In this document: positions 18,342-27,400 of the stretch, one piece after another
How positions within the stretch are numbered: the first letter of the stretch is position 1
How the letters are laid out: each line of letters starts with the position of its first letter
Assembly (NCBI RefSeq): GCF_000346505.1
Contig: NZ_ANOH01000206.1
Span: 1-56,508 of the forward strand
From: Aporhodopirellula sallentina SM41
Lineage (GTDB): Bacteria; Planctomycetota; Planctomycetia; Pirellulales; Pirellulaceae
Reading direction: 5' to 3'
Length of the DNA: 56,508 nucleotides
Notes under the pieces: model-generated
Told to the model about the DNA's origin: nothing
Database searches by the model: none
Seen by the model: only the letters and a program-made list of their open reading frames with translations
Position numbers and translations under genes: made by a program

Positions 18342-19649
18342 TTACAGTTCTTCTTGGATGACTTCTTTGGACGCTCGGGTGCCGAGAGCTCCCCAAAGAC
18401 CGTACGGACTCTGCGACCCAGGAGCACTGGTTCCTGTTCCCAATTCAGCGACAGGGACGGCATTCTGATTGCCGGAGTCGATGGAATCGGTCACGAACTT
18501 CACCGCACCGTCTCCCAACAAAACGTGACAACCACCCGCGTGCCTACTGCTAGGCGACATAAAACCGTTACGACGGACCGCGGTATTCACGCCGACTGGA
18601 TTGCTTCGCGTCGTACAGAGTGGGCTGTTCGGTGGCGACAGGGTGTTCATACCGCTGCACAACGGAACGCCGCTTGCCCACCGGAACCCACGCATCGCGG
18701 TGATGTTGTGTTCGGACAATGCTTGGACGGCGACGCCTTGCCCTCTCCAGAAACTCGGGCGAGTCGGATCGATATCGTCGTTCAGGTTACATTGATTCGG
18801 AAACCCTACCGGAGTCTCAGCCTGTCCGTTGACATTGTTGATCGCACGTAGCGTGACGTCAGGATTGTTCCCCAAAGGAGTCGTTCTTACGTCGCGATCG
18901 CCCAAGTCGGTGGCGATTTCTCCCGCCATGATCGTGTTCGCCAACCCGTCGAGAACATCGCGGAACTTCATCGTTTGTCGTGGAACGAACATCCCCCGCT
19001 GCGCCGCGCGGGTTTGCGTCACCAGCTGCGATGCGGTGTTCAAGTGGTTGTTATACGCTCCGGCGGCGCCCATGAATGGACTGTCTCCGAGGCAGGCGGC
19101 GTAGTTCGTTCTTCCGAATGAGGGAAGCCCAAACCCGGGATCACTCGGGCAACGCAACGTTGGGATTTCGGTGAGATACGGCGGATACTGTGCGTTTTGG
19201 GGAGTCGGCCCAAACGCGATCCAAGGCAGCGTGGCGTTTCCGGGAGTCGCGGATGCATTGCCGTCGACACGCATCGCCAGCGGATTGGAAACCTGCTCCC
19301 ACAAGGCTTGGGCTTCGAAGAACGGCAGCAATCCAACGAAAATACTGTGCCGCATTCCGTTGCACAGCGTTTGCGAGTTAACACCGTCCCCGTTCACTCC
19401 GGGCCGATCGGTCCCCGACATGTGAGTCGGAAGCTGGTTGTAGGCGGAGTGGTAGTTGTGAACAGCCAAGCCGATCTGTTTGAAATTGTTGCTGCAGCTC
19501 ATTCGTCGAGCCGCCTCGCGGGCAGCCTGAACGGCGGGCAGCAACAAGCCAACGAGAACACCGATGATTGCAATCACCACCAGCAGTTCCACTAGCGTGA
19601 AGGCAACTCGCCGGCTGGCCGGCCGAGCGATCTTTGAACGATTACACAT
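18342..19649 (-). CDS. DUF1559 protein with prepilin-type N-terminus
   Basis: Read from the ATG at 19649, preceded by an AGAGAAGAG purine tract (435 residues); 48 extra codons are open upstream. The N-terminus has the type IV prepilin / type II secretion signature: a basic leader, then FTLVELLVVIAIIGVLVGLL, with Phe and the Glu at +5, and PAVQAAREAARRMSCSNN. DUF1559 covers most of the rest, ending with HAGGCHVLLGDGAVKFVTDS, a common end motif of the family. Known: an expanded planctomycete family of pseudopilin-like surface or secretion-associated proteins with no settled role; cleavage before the Phe by a prepilin peptidase is expected. The lipoprotein and glycosidase genes follow on the same strand. 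Confidence 0.93.
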   Translation of the reverse strand: MCNRSKIARPASRRVAFTLVELLVVIAIIGVLVGLLLPAVQAAREAARRMSCSNNFKQIGLAVHNYHSAYNQLPTHMSGTDRPGVNGDGVNSQTLCNGMRHSIFVGLLPFFEAQALWEQVSNPLAMRVDGNASATPGNATLPWIAFGPTPQNAQYPPYLTEIPTLRCPSDPGFGLPSFGRTNYAACLGDSPFMGAAGAYNNHLNTASQLVTQTRAAQRGMFVPRQTMKFRDVLDGLANTIMAGEIATDLGDRDVRTTPLGNNPDVTLRAINNVNGQAETPVGFPNQCNLNDDIDPTRPSFWRGQGVAVQALSEHNITAMRGFRWASGVPLCSGMNTLSPPNSPLCTTRSNPVGVNTAVRRNGFMSPSSRHAGGCHVLLGDGAVKFVTDSIDSGNQNAVPVAELGTGTSAPGSQSPYGLWGALGTRASKEVIQEEL

Positions 19650-20194
19650 GCTCTTCTCTCTACTAATAATTTTGAGGGATATGGATCGTCGCCCTCTCAA
19701 CGAACGCAGCCAGCTCGCGCAACTGCGGAAACTGGGCCAAAACGCGGCACCAATGACACGTCCGGCAGATCGCCGAGAAGGGCAGACAATCAACTACTCG
19801 CGCGAGCTTGGCGGTTCTTAACAGCAGGAAGAAATTTTTTCCGAATTAGTTCCTAAAGCAGCCAGCGATTCCCTTCGAGCCCCCAATTGAGCGGCGAGAT
19901 CGCACTGCAGCCGTAGCGAAAGACGCCAAGTCTTTCGGTGAGTCGTGGGGGACCGCCAAAACTCTTGGCGAGTTTCGCTACCGGGAGGGATAGGGCGTGT
20001 TTGATCCGTTTAGCTGGACTCGCCAGAATTCAGGGCACCGAAGGCCGGCGCCCCTCCGAAGTCTGGCGACGTCCTTTTTCAACTGCGTTCTCTCGAAGAC
20101 CAATGGTCAGCTCGCAGTTGCACTTCACCACCGGATGTACGCCGGTGCGCTAATCCAGAGAAGATGATCAGCGGGCACGAACACTGCGAGCGGG
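19650..20194. other. Intergenic gap with GTAGC element
   Basis: No gene seen. It holds the palindromic element at 19913-19981 and presumably the promoter of the DUF1559 gene on the minus strand. Confidence 0.5.
19913..19981. repeat. GTAGC palindromic element, copy B
   Basis: GTAGCGAAAGACGCCAAGTC at the left end and CTCTTGGCGAGTTTCGCTAC at the right, giving outer GTAGCGAAA/TTTCGCTAC arms and two inner hairpins. Compensating changes (GAC...GTC instead of GTC...GAC) keep the left hairpin paired. Confidence 0.85.
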
Positions 20195-22321
20195 CTACAA
20201 AGAGCTACCGTTCGGTTCTTCGATCACCTCAATCCATGGCGGAAGACTCCGCAGAACCTTCGCTGGCAATTGGTCCTTGCCAACGATGACCGTCCTCAAG
20301 CTGCGGATCGCACGAAGGGGACCGAGATCGGTCACCGGAGTTTGTCGAATATCGACCTGCATCAGGTCCAACTCCGCCAACTCGGATAGGTCGTGGATTG
20401 CCGTCTCGCGAAGATCCAACCGGATCGGACGCAGCGACTGCAACAGATTCACCTTCACAACAGCCGACAACCGGTCGAGACCGAACTGGACCGTTAAACG
20501 TTCGATCGGACCGTGCAACCGGATCGATTGCGAGGATGGCAAATAGGTAACTTCAATCCCCGGCAAGCTATCGTTGTTGATTCGCACCCATTGCGAAACA
20601 ATTTGCGTTCGCTCCTCCATGCTCCGTGGGAAACGTTGATCGAGCTCGATCATGCGATGCACCATCGCGATCCGCCTCCTCCGCTTCACGAGGTCCACCA
20701 AAAGGTCGCAAAACTGCTCCGCCGGTAGGTAACCTTCTTCGTTGCACTGCGATGCGTATTTACGGGCCAAGACAGCGAGATCGCCGTCCACCTTTCTGCC
20801 GTCATCGAGCAACCCTACCGCGGCGGCGAAGTCTTGCGATAGGAAGTGCAACCAAAACTTGTCCCGCCAGAGCTGCGGATTGTGTTCGGGCGCGTCCGCG
20901 ACGAGGTCATCGTAATGTTTGATCGCCATCTCGATGGCTTCCGAGTAACCCGATCCCGAAACGAGAGCGATATCACAAACCCGTCCCGTCATCATAGTAA
21001 TGATGGACTGTTCCCTTTTCTTATCGAGCACCTCGGCTTCGTTCTTCTTCTCCAAATACTTTGCCAAAGAGTCTTCCGCAAACAGTCTTGCTTCGTCCGC
21101 TTCCGCCTTCGCAGCGAGCGCGGCGAGGCCTGATTCCACCGCCTTGACCCGAGCGGCTTCTGCCATCTGGTGTCTCGTGTTGAGTTGCCAAACGAAGTAT
21201 GCGATGAAGATCGCCAACGCCAGGGACGCGCAGAGAACGGTCATGCACGCCTCGCGGTGACGCCGCCAGAACAATCCCATCTCGCGAAACAGATTGGCAC
21301 TTTCGACCGCAGGACTGAACCCGTTCAAACATCGAGATATATCATCGTGCAACGCCTGCGCGTCGTCGTACCTCGACGTCGGATCGTCCGCAGTCGCTTT
21401 CTTGATAATCGCGATCAATCCAGGATCCACCGTCCTGACATCTTTGACGTCATCAACGCATGGCTTGAGAAAAACGAGTTCATGCAAAACGCAGCCGAGA
21501 GCATAGATGTCCATGAACACGGTCTTCTTCGTCTGGCGTCGCTTTTGTTCAGGCGCCATGTAGGCAGGCGTGCCTCGAACGTCCACGAAGAGCGGTCCAT
21601 ACAGATCGGGGTCCAAGAGCACCTCCGAATCGCGGAGCCTGTTTTTGTCGGGCACAACGACGCCGAGTCCCCAGTCGCACAGTTTCGCGTCCCCAAACTC
21701 TCCGATTTGAATATTTCCCGGCTTAATGTCCAGGTGCAGAACGCGGCGTGAATGCGCATACGCGACCGCTTCGCAAATTCGCAGGAACCACCCCAACCGG
21801 GTTCGCAGCGGGAACTCTTCCGTCCGCTTTCCTTCTGACAAATCCTGAATGATCCCCTTGAGCGATTGGCCTCGCTTGAACTCCATCGTGAAGAACGGCT
21901 TGCCCTCTTCATCGACGCCGATGTCGAAGACATCAATCACACTCGGGTGCTGCAGCCGGGCGGTCAGGTGGGCCTCGCGCAAGAACGCATCAAAGTGTTC
22001 GTCACCGTGTTTGGCCAGAGGTCTCGCCAACGCGACGTGGCGAGCGGTCTTGGCATCGTAGACACGATAAACCTCCTTCATCCCTCCGCGGCCGGCAAAT
22101 TCAGGATCGCTGTATCGGGACCGAATCTTGCGTATCGTGTTGTAGAGCGGATTCAAATCACCGGATGGATTCTCGCCTTGCCGCTCGTCCTGCTGGGCGT
22201 CAAAAGACGCGCGGTACAACTCATGTGCGACGGACCCGAGCCGGTCGCTTCGCCGGGATTTTCGGCTATCCAAACCACTCACCACTTTCGTTTCCTGCCA
22301 TCGAACTTTGTGGTGAGTCAA
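20195..22321 (-). CDS. Membrane Ser/Thr kinase with WNK-like lysine placement and LRR-like C-terminus
   Basis: A 708-residue protein. Kinase domain about 72-335: the glycine loop reads G77-R-G-G-M-K82-E-V-Y, and the beta-3 strand reads VALA (96-99) where VAxK is expected, so the usual ATP lysine is absent and K82 occupies the third-glycine position. The rest looks active: Glu in FLREAHL, HLDIKPGN (D198, K200, N203), DWG instead of DFG (D216), and MAPEQ. A transmembrane helix (about 360-380) leads to a long external region that starts as coiled coil and ends with leucine-rich-repeat-like strands (IRLDLRETAIHDLSELAELD, LGPLRAIRSLRTV). The ECF sigma gene lies 117 bases upstream on the same strand, a pairing common in planctomycetes that suggests the kinase controls the sigma factor or its targets. 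Confidence 0.86.
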   Translation of the reverse strand: MTHHKVRWQETKVVSGLDSRKSRRSDRLGSVAHELYRASFDAQQDERQGENPSGDLNPLYNTIRKIRSRYSDPEFAGRGGMKEVYRVYDAKTARHVALARPLAKHGDEHFDAFLREAHLTARLQHPSVIDVFDIGVDEEGKPFFTMEFKRGQSLKGIIQDLSEGKRTEEFPLRTRLGWFLRICEAVAYAHSRRVLHLDIKPGNIQIGEFGDAKLCDWGLGVVVPDKNRLRDSEVLLDPDLYGPLFVDVRGTPAYMAPEQKRRQTKKTVFMDIYALGCVLHELVFLKPCVDDVKDVRTVDPGLIAIIKKATADDPTSRYDDAQALHDDISRCLNGFSPAVESANLFREMGLFWRRHREACMTVLCASLALAIFIAYFVWQLNTRHQMAEAARVKAVESGLAALAAKAEADEARLFAEDSLAKYLEKKNEAEVLDKKREQSIITMMTGRVCDIALVSGSGYSEAIEMAIKHYDDLVADAPEHNPQLWRDKFWLHFLSQDFAAAVGLLDDGRKVDGDLAVLARKYASQCNEEGYLPAEQFCDLLVDLVKRRRRIAMVHRMIELDQRFPRSMEERTQIVSQWVRINNDSLPGIEVTYLPSSQSIRLHGPIERLTVQFGLDRLSAVVKVNLLQSLRPIRLDLRETAIHDLSELAELDLMQVDIRQTPVTDLGPLRAIRSLRTVIVGKDQLPAKVLRSLPPWIEVIEEPNGSSL

Positions 22322-22335
22322 AGCCTATTTTCAGG

Positions 22336-22403
22336 GTAGCCAAACTCGCCATGAATTTCGGGAGGGCTCGTGAATCACCCAAAGTCTTGGCAACATTCGC
22401 CAC
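22336..22403. repeat. GTAGC palindromic element, degenerate copy C
   Basis: GTAGCCAAACTCGCCATGAATTTCGG and CCCAAAGTCTTGGCAACATTCGCCAC preserve the plan with several mismatches. The flank GATTCTTGATCGTGACGCACCACTAGC (22416-22442) recurs almost exactly after copy E and runs into the stop codon of the sigma factor gene. Confidence 0.7.
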
Positions 22404-22438
22404 GGCCTTGAACCCTGATTCTTGATCGTGACGCACCA

Positions 22439-23062
22439 CTAGCTTGGAAACTCCAGCATTTCGCGGATGACCTTGATTTCGTGTACCAAGCGCCGCCTGA
22501 CTCGATTTTTCAAAACATAGACGCTATCGACGTGAATCCCAAGACTCTGGCCGATATCGGCAGCCGATTCGCCCTCGACACTGCGCAAGAACACCTCGAC
22601 GGCGTTCCCGGAAAAGATCTCGTCAATCCGCTCCATCGCGAGATCCACCAGGTAGCGTTGCCATTCGTCTTCGATCCGTTGTTCGATGTCCGACGAGTCC
22701 CCGGCGAGGCTCTCTAAGATACTGCTCTCCGCAAACGAAACACGTTGTCTCCGCATCCGTTTGCGGTACTCACTCACGGCCGTATTGCGAATGATACGCG
22801 TCAACCAAGTACGGAATCGTGCGCGTTCGTGATCGGGTTGAAAGTCGACGAGACGCCCCCAAAGGTGAGCCAAGACTTGCTGGCAAACATCGTCTGCCTC
22901 GCCTTCCTCCACTCCCATCGCGCGAAGGGTTCGCCGCACGAACGGCTCGTAATACTGAAGCAATTCCTCCCACGCCGATCCGTGTGCGTCCGCCTGAGCC
23001 CGTCGCAAAAGGGATTCGCGGGTCGCTGATTCGCCGGTCTCTTTTGAATCCAGCGTACTCAT
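22439..23062 (-). CDS. ECF-type RNA polymerase sigma factor
   Basis: A 207-residue sigma-70 family protein with regions 2 and 4 only. Region 2: the helix with EPFVRRTLRAMGVEEGEADDVCQQVLAHLW (read in parts) and FRTWLTRIIRNTAVSEYRKR, the -10 recognition and melting part. Region 4: FLRSVEGESAADIGQSLGIHVDSVYVLKNRVRRRL, a helix-turn-helix for -35 recognition. No anti-sigma factor gene is adjacent; instead the membrane kinase follows, as in planctomycete ECF groups thought to be controlled by phosphorylation (established for the group in general, inferred here). Directs transcription of an unknown regulon. Confidence 0.92.
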   Translation of the reverse strand: MSTLDSKETGESATRESLLRRAQADAHGSAWEELLQYYEPFVRRTLRAMGVEEGEADDVCQQVLAHLWGRLVDFQPDHERARFRTWLTRIIRNTAVSEYRKRMRRQRVSFAESSILESLAGDSSDIEQRIEDEWQRYLVDLAMERIDEIFSGNAVEVFLRSVEGESAADIGQSLGIHVDSVYVLKNRVRRRLVHEIKVIREMLEFPS

Positions 23063-23522
23063 CCGCCTATTCTCGCTCTGTAAATGAAACGCTCGCAGGG
23101 ATCGGCAGATACAACCGTCATCGCCACGGCAAATGCATCGCTACGCAAACGAGCCAGTATAACTGCAACGATGAACCCATCCGAAAAATCACCAGCCGCT
23201 CGGCGTCAGCCATGTCACACGCCAGGGCAACCAAGACGACAGCAAATTAGCTTATCGAGGTTTTCGAATCGGTTCCCAACCCAGGATGGTGAGACATTGG
23301 GCACCATGTCGTCAATCCACCCTGCGGGCGAGACTCCGCAATGTGAGCGAGATTCCGCAATTTGAACCAAAGCTATGCGAAGTCCGCGACGGGCACTTCC
23401 TCGGCGTCTTTGCGATCCTGATGAAAAACCGATGCCTGGATCTCGCGGATTGATTCGACTCGATCGATTCCAACACCGGACGGGTGGTGAGTCCTCAGAC
23501 GGGGCTCGTACTCGGTTCCGTT
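23063..23522. other. Intergenic gap
   Basis: No supported gene. It contains a short direct repeat, GCGAGA(C/T)TCCGCAAT(G/T)TGA, at about 23328-23365, and presumably the sigma factor promoter on the minus strand. Open frames on both strands are short and lack family features. Confidence 0.45.
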
Positions 23523-23963
23523 TCAACCGTCGCTCGATAGGTCCAAACCGCCGCCTTGTGGGCGGGGGGTAGAGGTTTGTTGATAGCCAGCGACGGCGCG
23601 ACGTGCTCCTTCGCCACGCATCAATTGCTCGCCGATCTCGTCGCGGCTGGTCGTCAGCGTTTCTTGACATTTGGCTTCTCGGGCGAGCAACTCTTGGTGC
23701 ATCGTGTTGCACGCTTGGTTGCGTTCGCGGTGTGCCTGCGAAACAGTCGGCTGCGTCTCGAACGAGTCGAACTCTCGTTTGAACTGATCCGACGTCGCGA
23801 CGAACAGTTCGATCAATCGCTGCTTCACCCCGAGCAATCGCATCAACTCGTTCATATGCCCTTGCTCGATCGCCGACTCCTGCTGGGTCGTCAGGTCGAG
23901 CAATTGGCTCAACTGCTCGTATCGGGTGTCGATCGTTTGCTCAAACTCTGCGATGGTCGGCAT
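23523..23963 (-). CDS. Coiled-coil protein, possibly FlgN-like flagellar chaperone
   Basis: A 146-residue, mostly helical protein. Seen: LSQLLDLTTQQESAIEQGHM followed by NELMRLLGVKQRLIELF resembles the first helical hairpin of FlgN-type chaperones (LxxLLxLTxxQxxAI...L..LL..K..LI..L), and the length fits that family (about 140-160). The C-terminal 20 residues are Pro/Gly-rich and disordered. The start has a strong GGAGG eight bases upstream. FlgN would hold hook-junction proteins FlgK and FlgL before export, but no flagellar gene is near, so the assignment rests on weak helix resemblance. It follows the sugar-phosphate transferase gene by 73 bases on the same strand. Confidence 0.5.
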   Translation of the reverse strand: MPTIAEFEQTIDTRYEQLSQLLDLTTQQESAIEQGHMNELMRLLGVKQRLIELFVATSDQFKREFDSFETQPTVSQAHRERNQACNTMHQELLAREAKCQETLTTSRDEIGEQLMRGEGARRAVAGYQQTSTPRPQGGGLDLSSDG

Positions 23964-24036
23964 CGATTAGCCTCCGAGGTGCGCGCATTCCAGGCATCTA
24001 GTTGCCAGGCAGGATAACGGCATCGAACGCTTTGCC

Positions 24037-25524
24037 TCAATACGCTTCGGGCTGTTTCCAGAAAATGAGCATCGTTCGAGCGAGAATTCTCAGATCGAGC
24101 AACAACGACCAAGTGCGGATGTATTGGTGATCGTACTCGACGCGTTTTTGCATCTTGTCGAGCGTTTCCGTTTCCCCACGGCAACCGCTGACCTGCGCCA
24201 ACCCGGTGATTCCCGGTTTGACCTTGTGCCGCAGCATGTAGCCACGAATTAAACCGCGATACTGTTCGTTGTGGGCACTCGCGTGCGGTCGCGGCCCGAC
24301 GAGACTCATCGTCCCTTCGATCACGTTGAACAATTGTGGCAGCTCATCGAGACTCGTTCGACGGAGGATTCCGCCGACCCGGGTGATCCGAGGATCGTTC
24401 GCGGTCGCTTGTTTGACGACCGGACCGTCGTCACAAGCCCGCATCGAACGAAACTTCCAGACGCGGATTTCTTGGCCGTCGAGCCCATACCGTCGTTGAC
24501 GAAAGAACACGGGCCCCGGCGAACTTAGTTTGACCGCGATCGCGATCAAACACATCGGAATCGAGATCATAATCAGCCCCGATGTCGCCAGGACCAAGTC
24601 CGCAACACGCTTGGCTGCTCCATCGATACCGAATAATGGATTCTCGAAAACGCTTACCGCCGGCAAGCCACCGACCTGCGTCCATCGCGAGTGCAACAAT
24701 TCGAAAACAAAGAAGTCAGGCACGATATAAACCGATGCGGTCGAGTCGCTGAGTTCGTCGAGCAGATAACGAATCCGCTTTTCGGCTCGCATCGGCAACG
24801 TAATCAAAACCGTTTCGACTTCGCCCGAACGCGCGGCCGTGACGAGTTCGTCGAGATTGCCTTTGAGCAACCCCGCGGAAGAATCGCCAAGGTCTTCGGC
24901 ACCTTTCCCGCCCTCGAGATCCGCGATCAATCGGTCGGAGTTTCGGTCATCGTAAAACCCGGCAAACTGCAGCCCGAGCGCGGGTTCACCTTCGACGTTC
25001 AATCGAGTTTGCTGGCCGAGTTGGTTCCAACCGGCGATGGCGACGCGGCGTGATCCGATGCCCCGTCGCAGCAATCCGACCTGGACGATCCGCAAACACA
25101 TCCGCGTCAAACCGATCAACGCGGGGCTCGTCAGAATCCACGCGAACATCACGCTGCGAGCGAACTGCGAACCGTAACGGGTTGCGAACGCAGTCACCGC
25201 CAGGACGCAGACCGTCAGGACCCACGTCGTCATGATGCTGATGATCTCTCCGTCAACGGTAATTTGGCGATCCGGACGCTGCAGACCGGTCAGTTTACTG
25301 CTGAGGAAGAAGACAATGATCGCGAGCAAACCCATCGCCCAAGCGGCTTCATCGACGTAGCCGCGTGCGAACATTTTGACCGCGATCAGGGATGCCATGA
25401 TCGAGGCGGCGTCTAACAATGGTTGCAAAAATTCGAACCAGTGACGCCCGCCGAGAATCGAGGTTGCTGAACGTGAGCCCACCGATGGGGTGAGCGCGGG
25501 GGAACCCGTAGGTGTCGATGACAT
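24037..25524 (-). CDS. Polyprenyl-phosphate sugar-phosphate transferase (WcaJ/exopolysaccharide type)
   Basis: Read from the ATG at 25524 (495 residues); a TTG 20 codons earlier would overlap nadC. Several N-terminal transmembrane helices are followed by a nucleotide-fold region ([15 protein letters not shown]). The last 200 residues are the bacterial sugar transferase domain: [14 protein letters not shown] leading into a membrane helix, [45 protein letters not shown] and [15 protein letters not shown]. Known: transfer of a sugar-1-phosphate (often glucose or galactose) from a UDP-sugar to undecaprenyl phosphate, the first step in exopolysaccharide, capsule or O-antigen synthesis. No other EPS gene adjoins it here. 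The nadC gene lies just upstream. Confidence 0.92.
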   Translation of the reverse strand: MSSTPTGSPALTPSVGSRSATSILGGRHWFEFLQPLLDAASIMASLIAVKMFARGYVDEAAWAMGLLAIIVFFLSSKLTGLQRPDRQITVDGEIISIMTTWVLTVCVLAVTAFATRYGSQFARSVMFAWILTSPALIGLTRMCLRIVQVGLLRRGIGSRRVAIAGWNQLGQQTRLNVEGEPALGLQFAGFYDDRNSDRLIADLEGGKGAEDLGDSSAGLLKGNLDELVTAARSGEVETVLITLPMRAEKRIRYLLDELSDSTASVYIVPDFFVFELLHSRWTQVGGLPAVSVFENPLFGIDGAAKRVADLVLATSGLIMISIPMCLIAIAVKLSSPGPVFFRQRRYGLDGQEIRVWKFRSMRACDDGPVVKQATANDPRITRVGGILRRTSLDELPQLFNVIEGTMSLVGPRPHASAHNEQYRGLIRGYMLRHKVKPGITGLAQVSGCRGETETLDKMQKRVEYDHQYIRTWSLLLDLRILARTMLIFWKQPEAY

Positions 25525-25573
25525 GGTGAACAAAAAGCGATGCGTATGCGAAGGAGTGTCAAACTGCACTACC

Positions 25574-26638
25574 CTAGGTCGCAAAACCCTCGGTCCAATC
25601 CATTCCCAAGTCCAACGAGGTCGCTTGGTGAGTCAATGCTCCGCTGCTGATTCGGTCCACACCGGTGCTAGCGACCGTAGCGATCGTGTCGATATTGATG
25701 TTGCCCGACGCTTCCAACTCAACACCGACGCCGGCTTCGTCACGTGCCTTCACCGCGGTGCGTAAATCGTCGATCGAAAAGTTGTCCAGCAGGATGATAT
25801 CGACGCCGGTCCGCAGCACCTCATCGAACTGATCGAGCCCGTCGACTTCGATTTCGACAATCTTCGGCGCAACCAAATGGTTCATCAAACCGCCCCGCAT
25901 TTCAACCGCCCGTCGAGCCGCCTCGCCGGCCGATAGGCGAGTGGGTTTGGAAGCGTCGTCGGAATCGGTGCTGAGTTTCGATCGCCCGAGCGCGAGGTGA
26001 TTGTCTTTGATGAGGAACCCGTCAAACAACCCGGTGCGGTGATTGTGTCCACCGCCGCAGCGAACCGCGTACTTCTCCAGACGTCGCATGCCGGGGGTGG
26101 TTTTACGGGTGTCGTACAACCGGGCCGAGGTGCCTTGGAGCAGTTCGACATACCGCCGCGTCATCGTCGCGATCCCGCACATCCGCGAGAGCAAGTTCAA
26201 TGTGACTCGTTCGGACGTTAACAGGTCTCGCGCCGATCCCGACAGCCGGACCAAGGCCGTACCGGGCGTGAACGTTTCGCTCTCGCCGACGAGAACCTCC
26301 ACGTCCAAATCCGCATCGAATTCGTCAATAACCCACGGCACCAAAGCCACGCCCGCGGCGACACCATCAGCCCTCGAAACAATCTCGCAGGCTCCACGTC
26401 GGTCGGCATCGATCATCGCCACGGTCGTCCAATCGACGGCAACATCGAGGTCTTCGGCGATCGCCAAACGGATGAGCTGCCGGAGGTCGTTCTCGAGTTG
26501 ATCGTTCATGACCACGGGTGCGTAATCCCCCGAGGACTCGCCCGATGCCTGATTTGCGGACGCCTGATCTGCAGACGCTTGGCCCGCGGATGGTACACTC
26601 GGTGAGCCGGGCGGATTGGATGCATTTTCGGTATTCAA
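25574..26638 (-). CDS. nadC: Nicotinate-nucleotide pyrophosphorylase (carboxylating)
   Basis: Converts quinolinate plus PRPP into nicotinate mononucleotide, CO2 and pyrophosphate in de novo NAD synthesis. Seen: IRLAIAEDLDVAVDWTT, LNLLSRMCGIATMTRRYVE, LYDTRKTTPGMRRLEKYAV with the substrate Arg/Lys cluster, CGGGHNHRTGLFDGFLIKDNH, VDIILLDNF and the C-terminal SSGALTHQATSLDLGMDW. The start is a TTG with GAAAGG seven bases upstream, giving an N-terminal extension of about 45 residues with an ASADQASANQAS-type degenerate repeat; the ATG at 26509 would give a 311-residue enzyme nearer the usual size (about 280-300). The glutamine-dependent NAD synthetase of the same pathway is at 44.9 kb. Confidence 0.95.
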   Translation of the reverse strand: MNTENASNPPGSPSVPSAGQASADQASANQASGESSGDYAPVVMNDQLENDLRQLIRLAIAEDLDVAVDWTTVAMIDADRRGACEIVSRADGVAAGVALVPWVIDEFDADLDVEVLVGESETFTPGTALVRLSGSARDLLTSERVTLNLLSRMCGIATMTRRYVELLQGTSARLYDTRKTTPGMRRLEKYAVRCGGGHNHRTGLFDGFLIKDNHLALGRSKLSTDSDDASKPTRLSAGEAARRAVEMRGGLMNHLVAPKIVEIEVDGLDQFDEVLRTGVDIILLDNFSIDDLRTAVKARDEAGVGVELEASGNINIDTIATVASTGVDRISSGALTHQATSLDLGMDWTEGFAT

Positions 26639-26752
26639 CGTCTACCTTTCATTGGGAGATCTGGATTTGCTAATAATGTAACAGGCCGGTGCGGTACCCC
26701 TGCTACCCCTGTTGCCACATCCGAAGACAGTTAACTCCATGCGTGAACGAGA

Positions 26753-27355
26753 ATGATTGGCGAATACAAAATCGGGCGAACCACGCGTCGCTGCAGCGTG
26801 GAGAACCGCCCGCTCGAACCCGGCGAGTACTACTACTCCGTGGTCACCGAGGGCGACGAGGAATTTCACCGAGCAGACATTTCCGCCAGCGCCTGGAACG
26901 GGCCGCCTGATGGCTGCGTCGGGCACTGGAAAAACCGGGTCCCGCTGCCTGAAGAGAAAAAACGAGAACTCGCACCACCGGAGGTCTTGATCGACATTTT
27001 GCGGTCGATGGAGGGGCATCCTGGGAAAACGAAAATGCGATACCTGTTGGCGTTGATGCTGCTGCGGAAACGGGCCCTGAAACCGCACGAGTCAGCGTCG
27101 TTCACGAATCCGGATGCTCAGGCGAGCCGCGAGTTGACCGACGAAAGCGTCACTGACAGTGACGATCCGGATGCCGAAAACGAACAAAACGAGGCCGCCA
27201 AAACCGCTCCGCCCCGGCCGCCTGCCGAAATGTTGCAACTCGAATCGACCGCGGACGGATCGGTGATGGCGATCGAAATTTGTGCCATTGCCGCGGGGGA
27301 AGCAGAAAGCCTACAAGAGCAACTCGTCGATCTATTGTATCGCGAAGTGGAATAA
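26753..27355 (+). CDS. Conserved hypothetical protein (planctomycete type)
   Basis: A 200-residue soluble protein I do not recognise as a named family. The N-terminus (EYKIGRTTRRCSVENRPLEPGEYYYSV) with a Cys and paired aromatic residues looks like a small beta fold, and GPPDGCVGHWKNRVP follows. LIDILRSMEGHPGKTKMRYLLALMLLRKRAL is a basic amphipathic helix pair. The middle (about 115-155) is acidic and Pro/Ala-rich, probably disordered. No signal peptide or membrane segment. The lipoprotein gene starts 45 bases after its stop on the same strand, so they may form an operon. It is transcribed away from nadC. The coding call rests on length, composition and neighbour spacing. Confidence 0.68.
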   Translation: MIGEYKIGRTTRRCSVENRPLEPGEYYYSVVTEGDEEFHRADISASAWNGPPDGCVGHWKNRVPLPEEKKRELAPPEVLIDILRSMEGHPGKTKMRYLLALMLLRKRALKPHESASFTNPDAQASRELTDESVTDSDDPDAENEQNEAAKTAPPRPPAEMLQLESTADGSVMAIEICAIAAGEAESLQEQLVDLLYREVE

Positions 27356-27400
27356 GACGACGCCGTCCGAACGCGCTGTGGCAGGGAGCCCAAATTCGTA

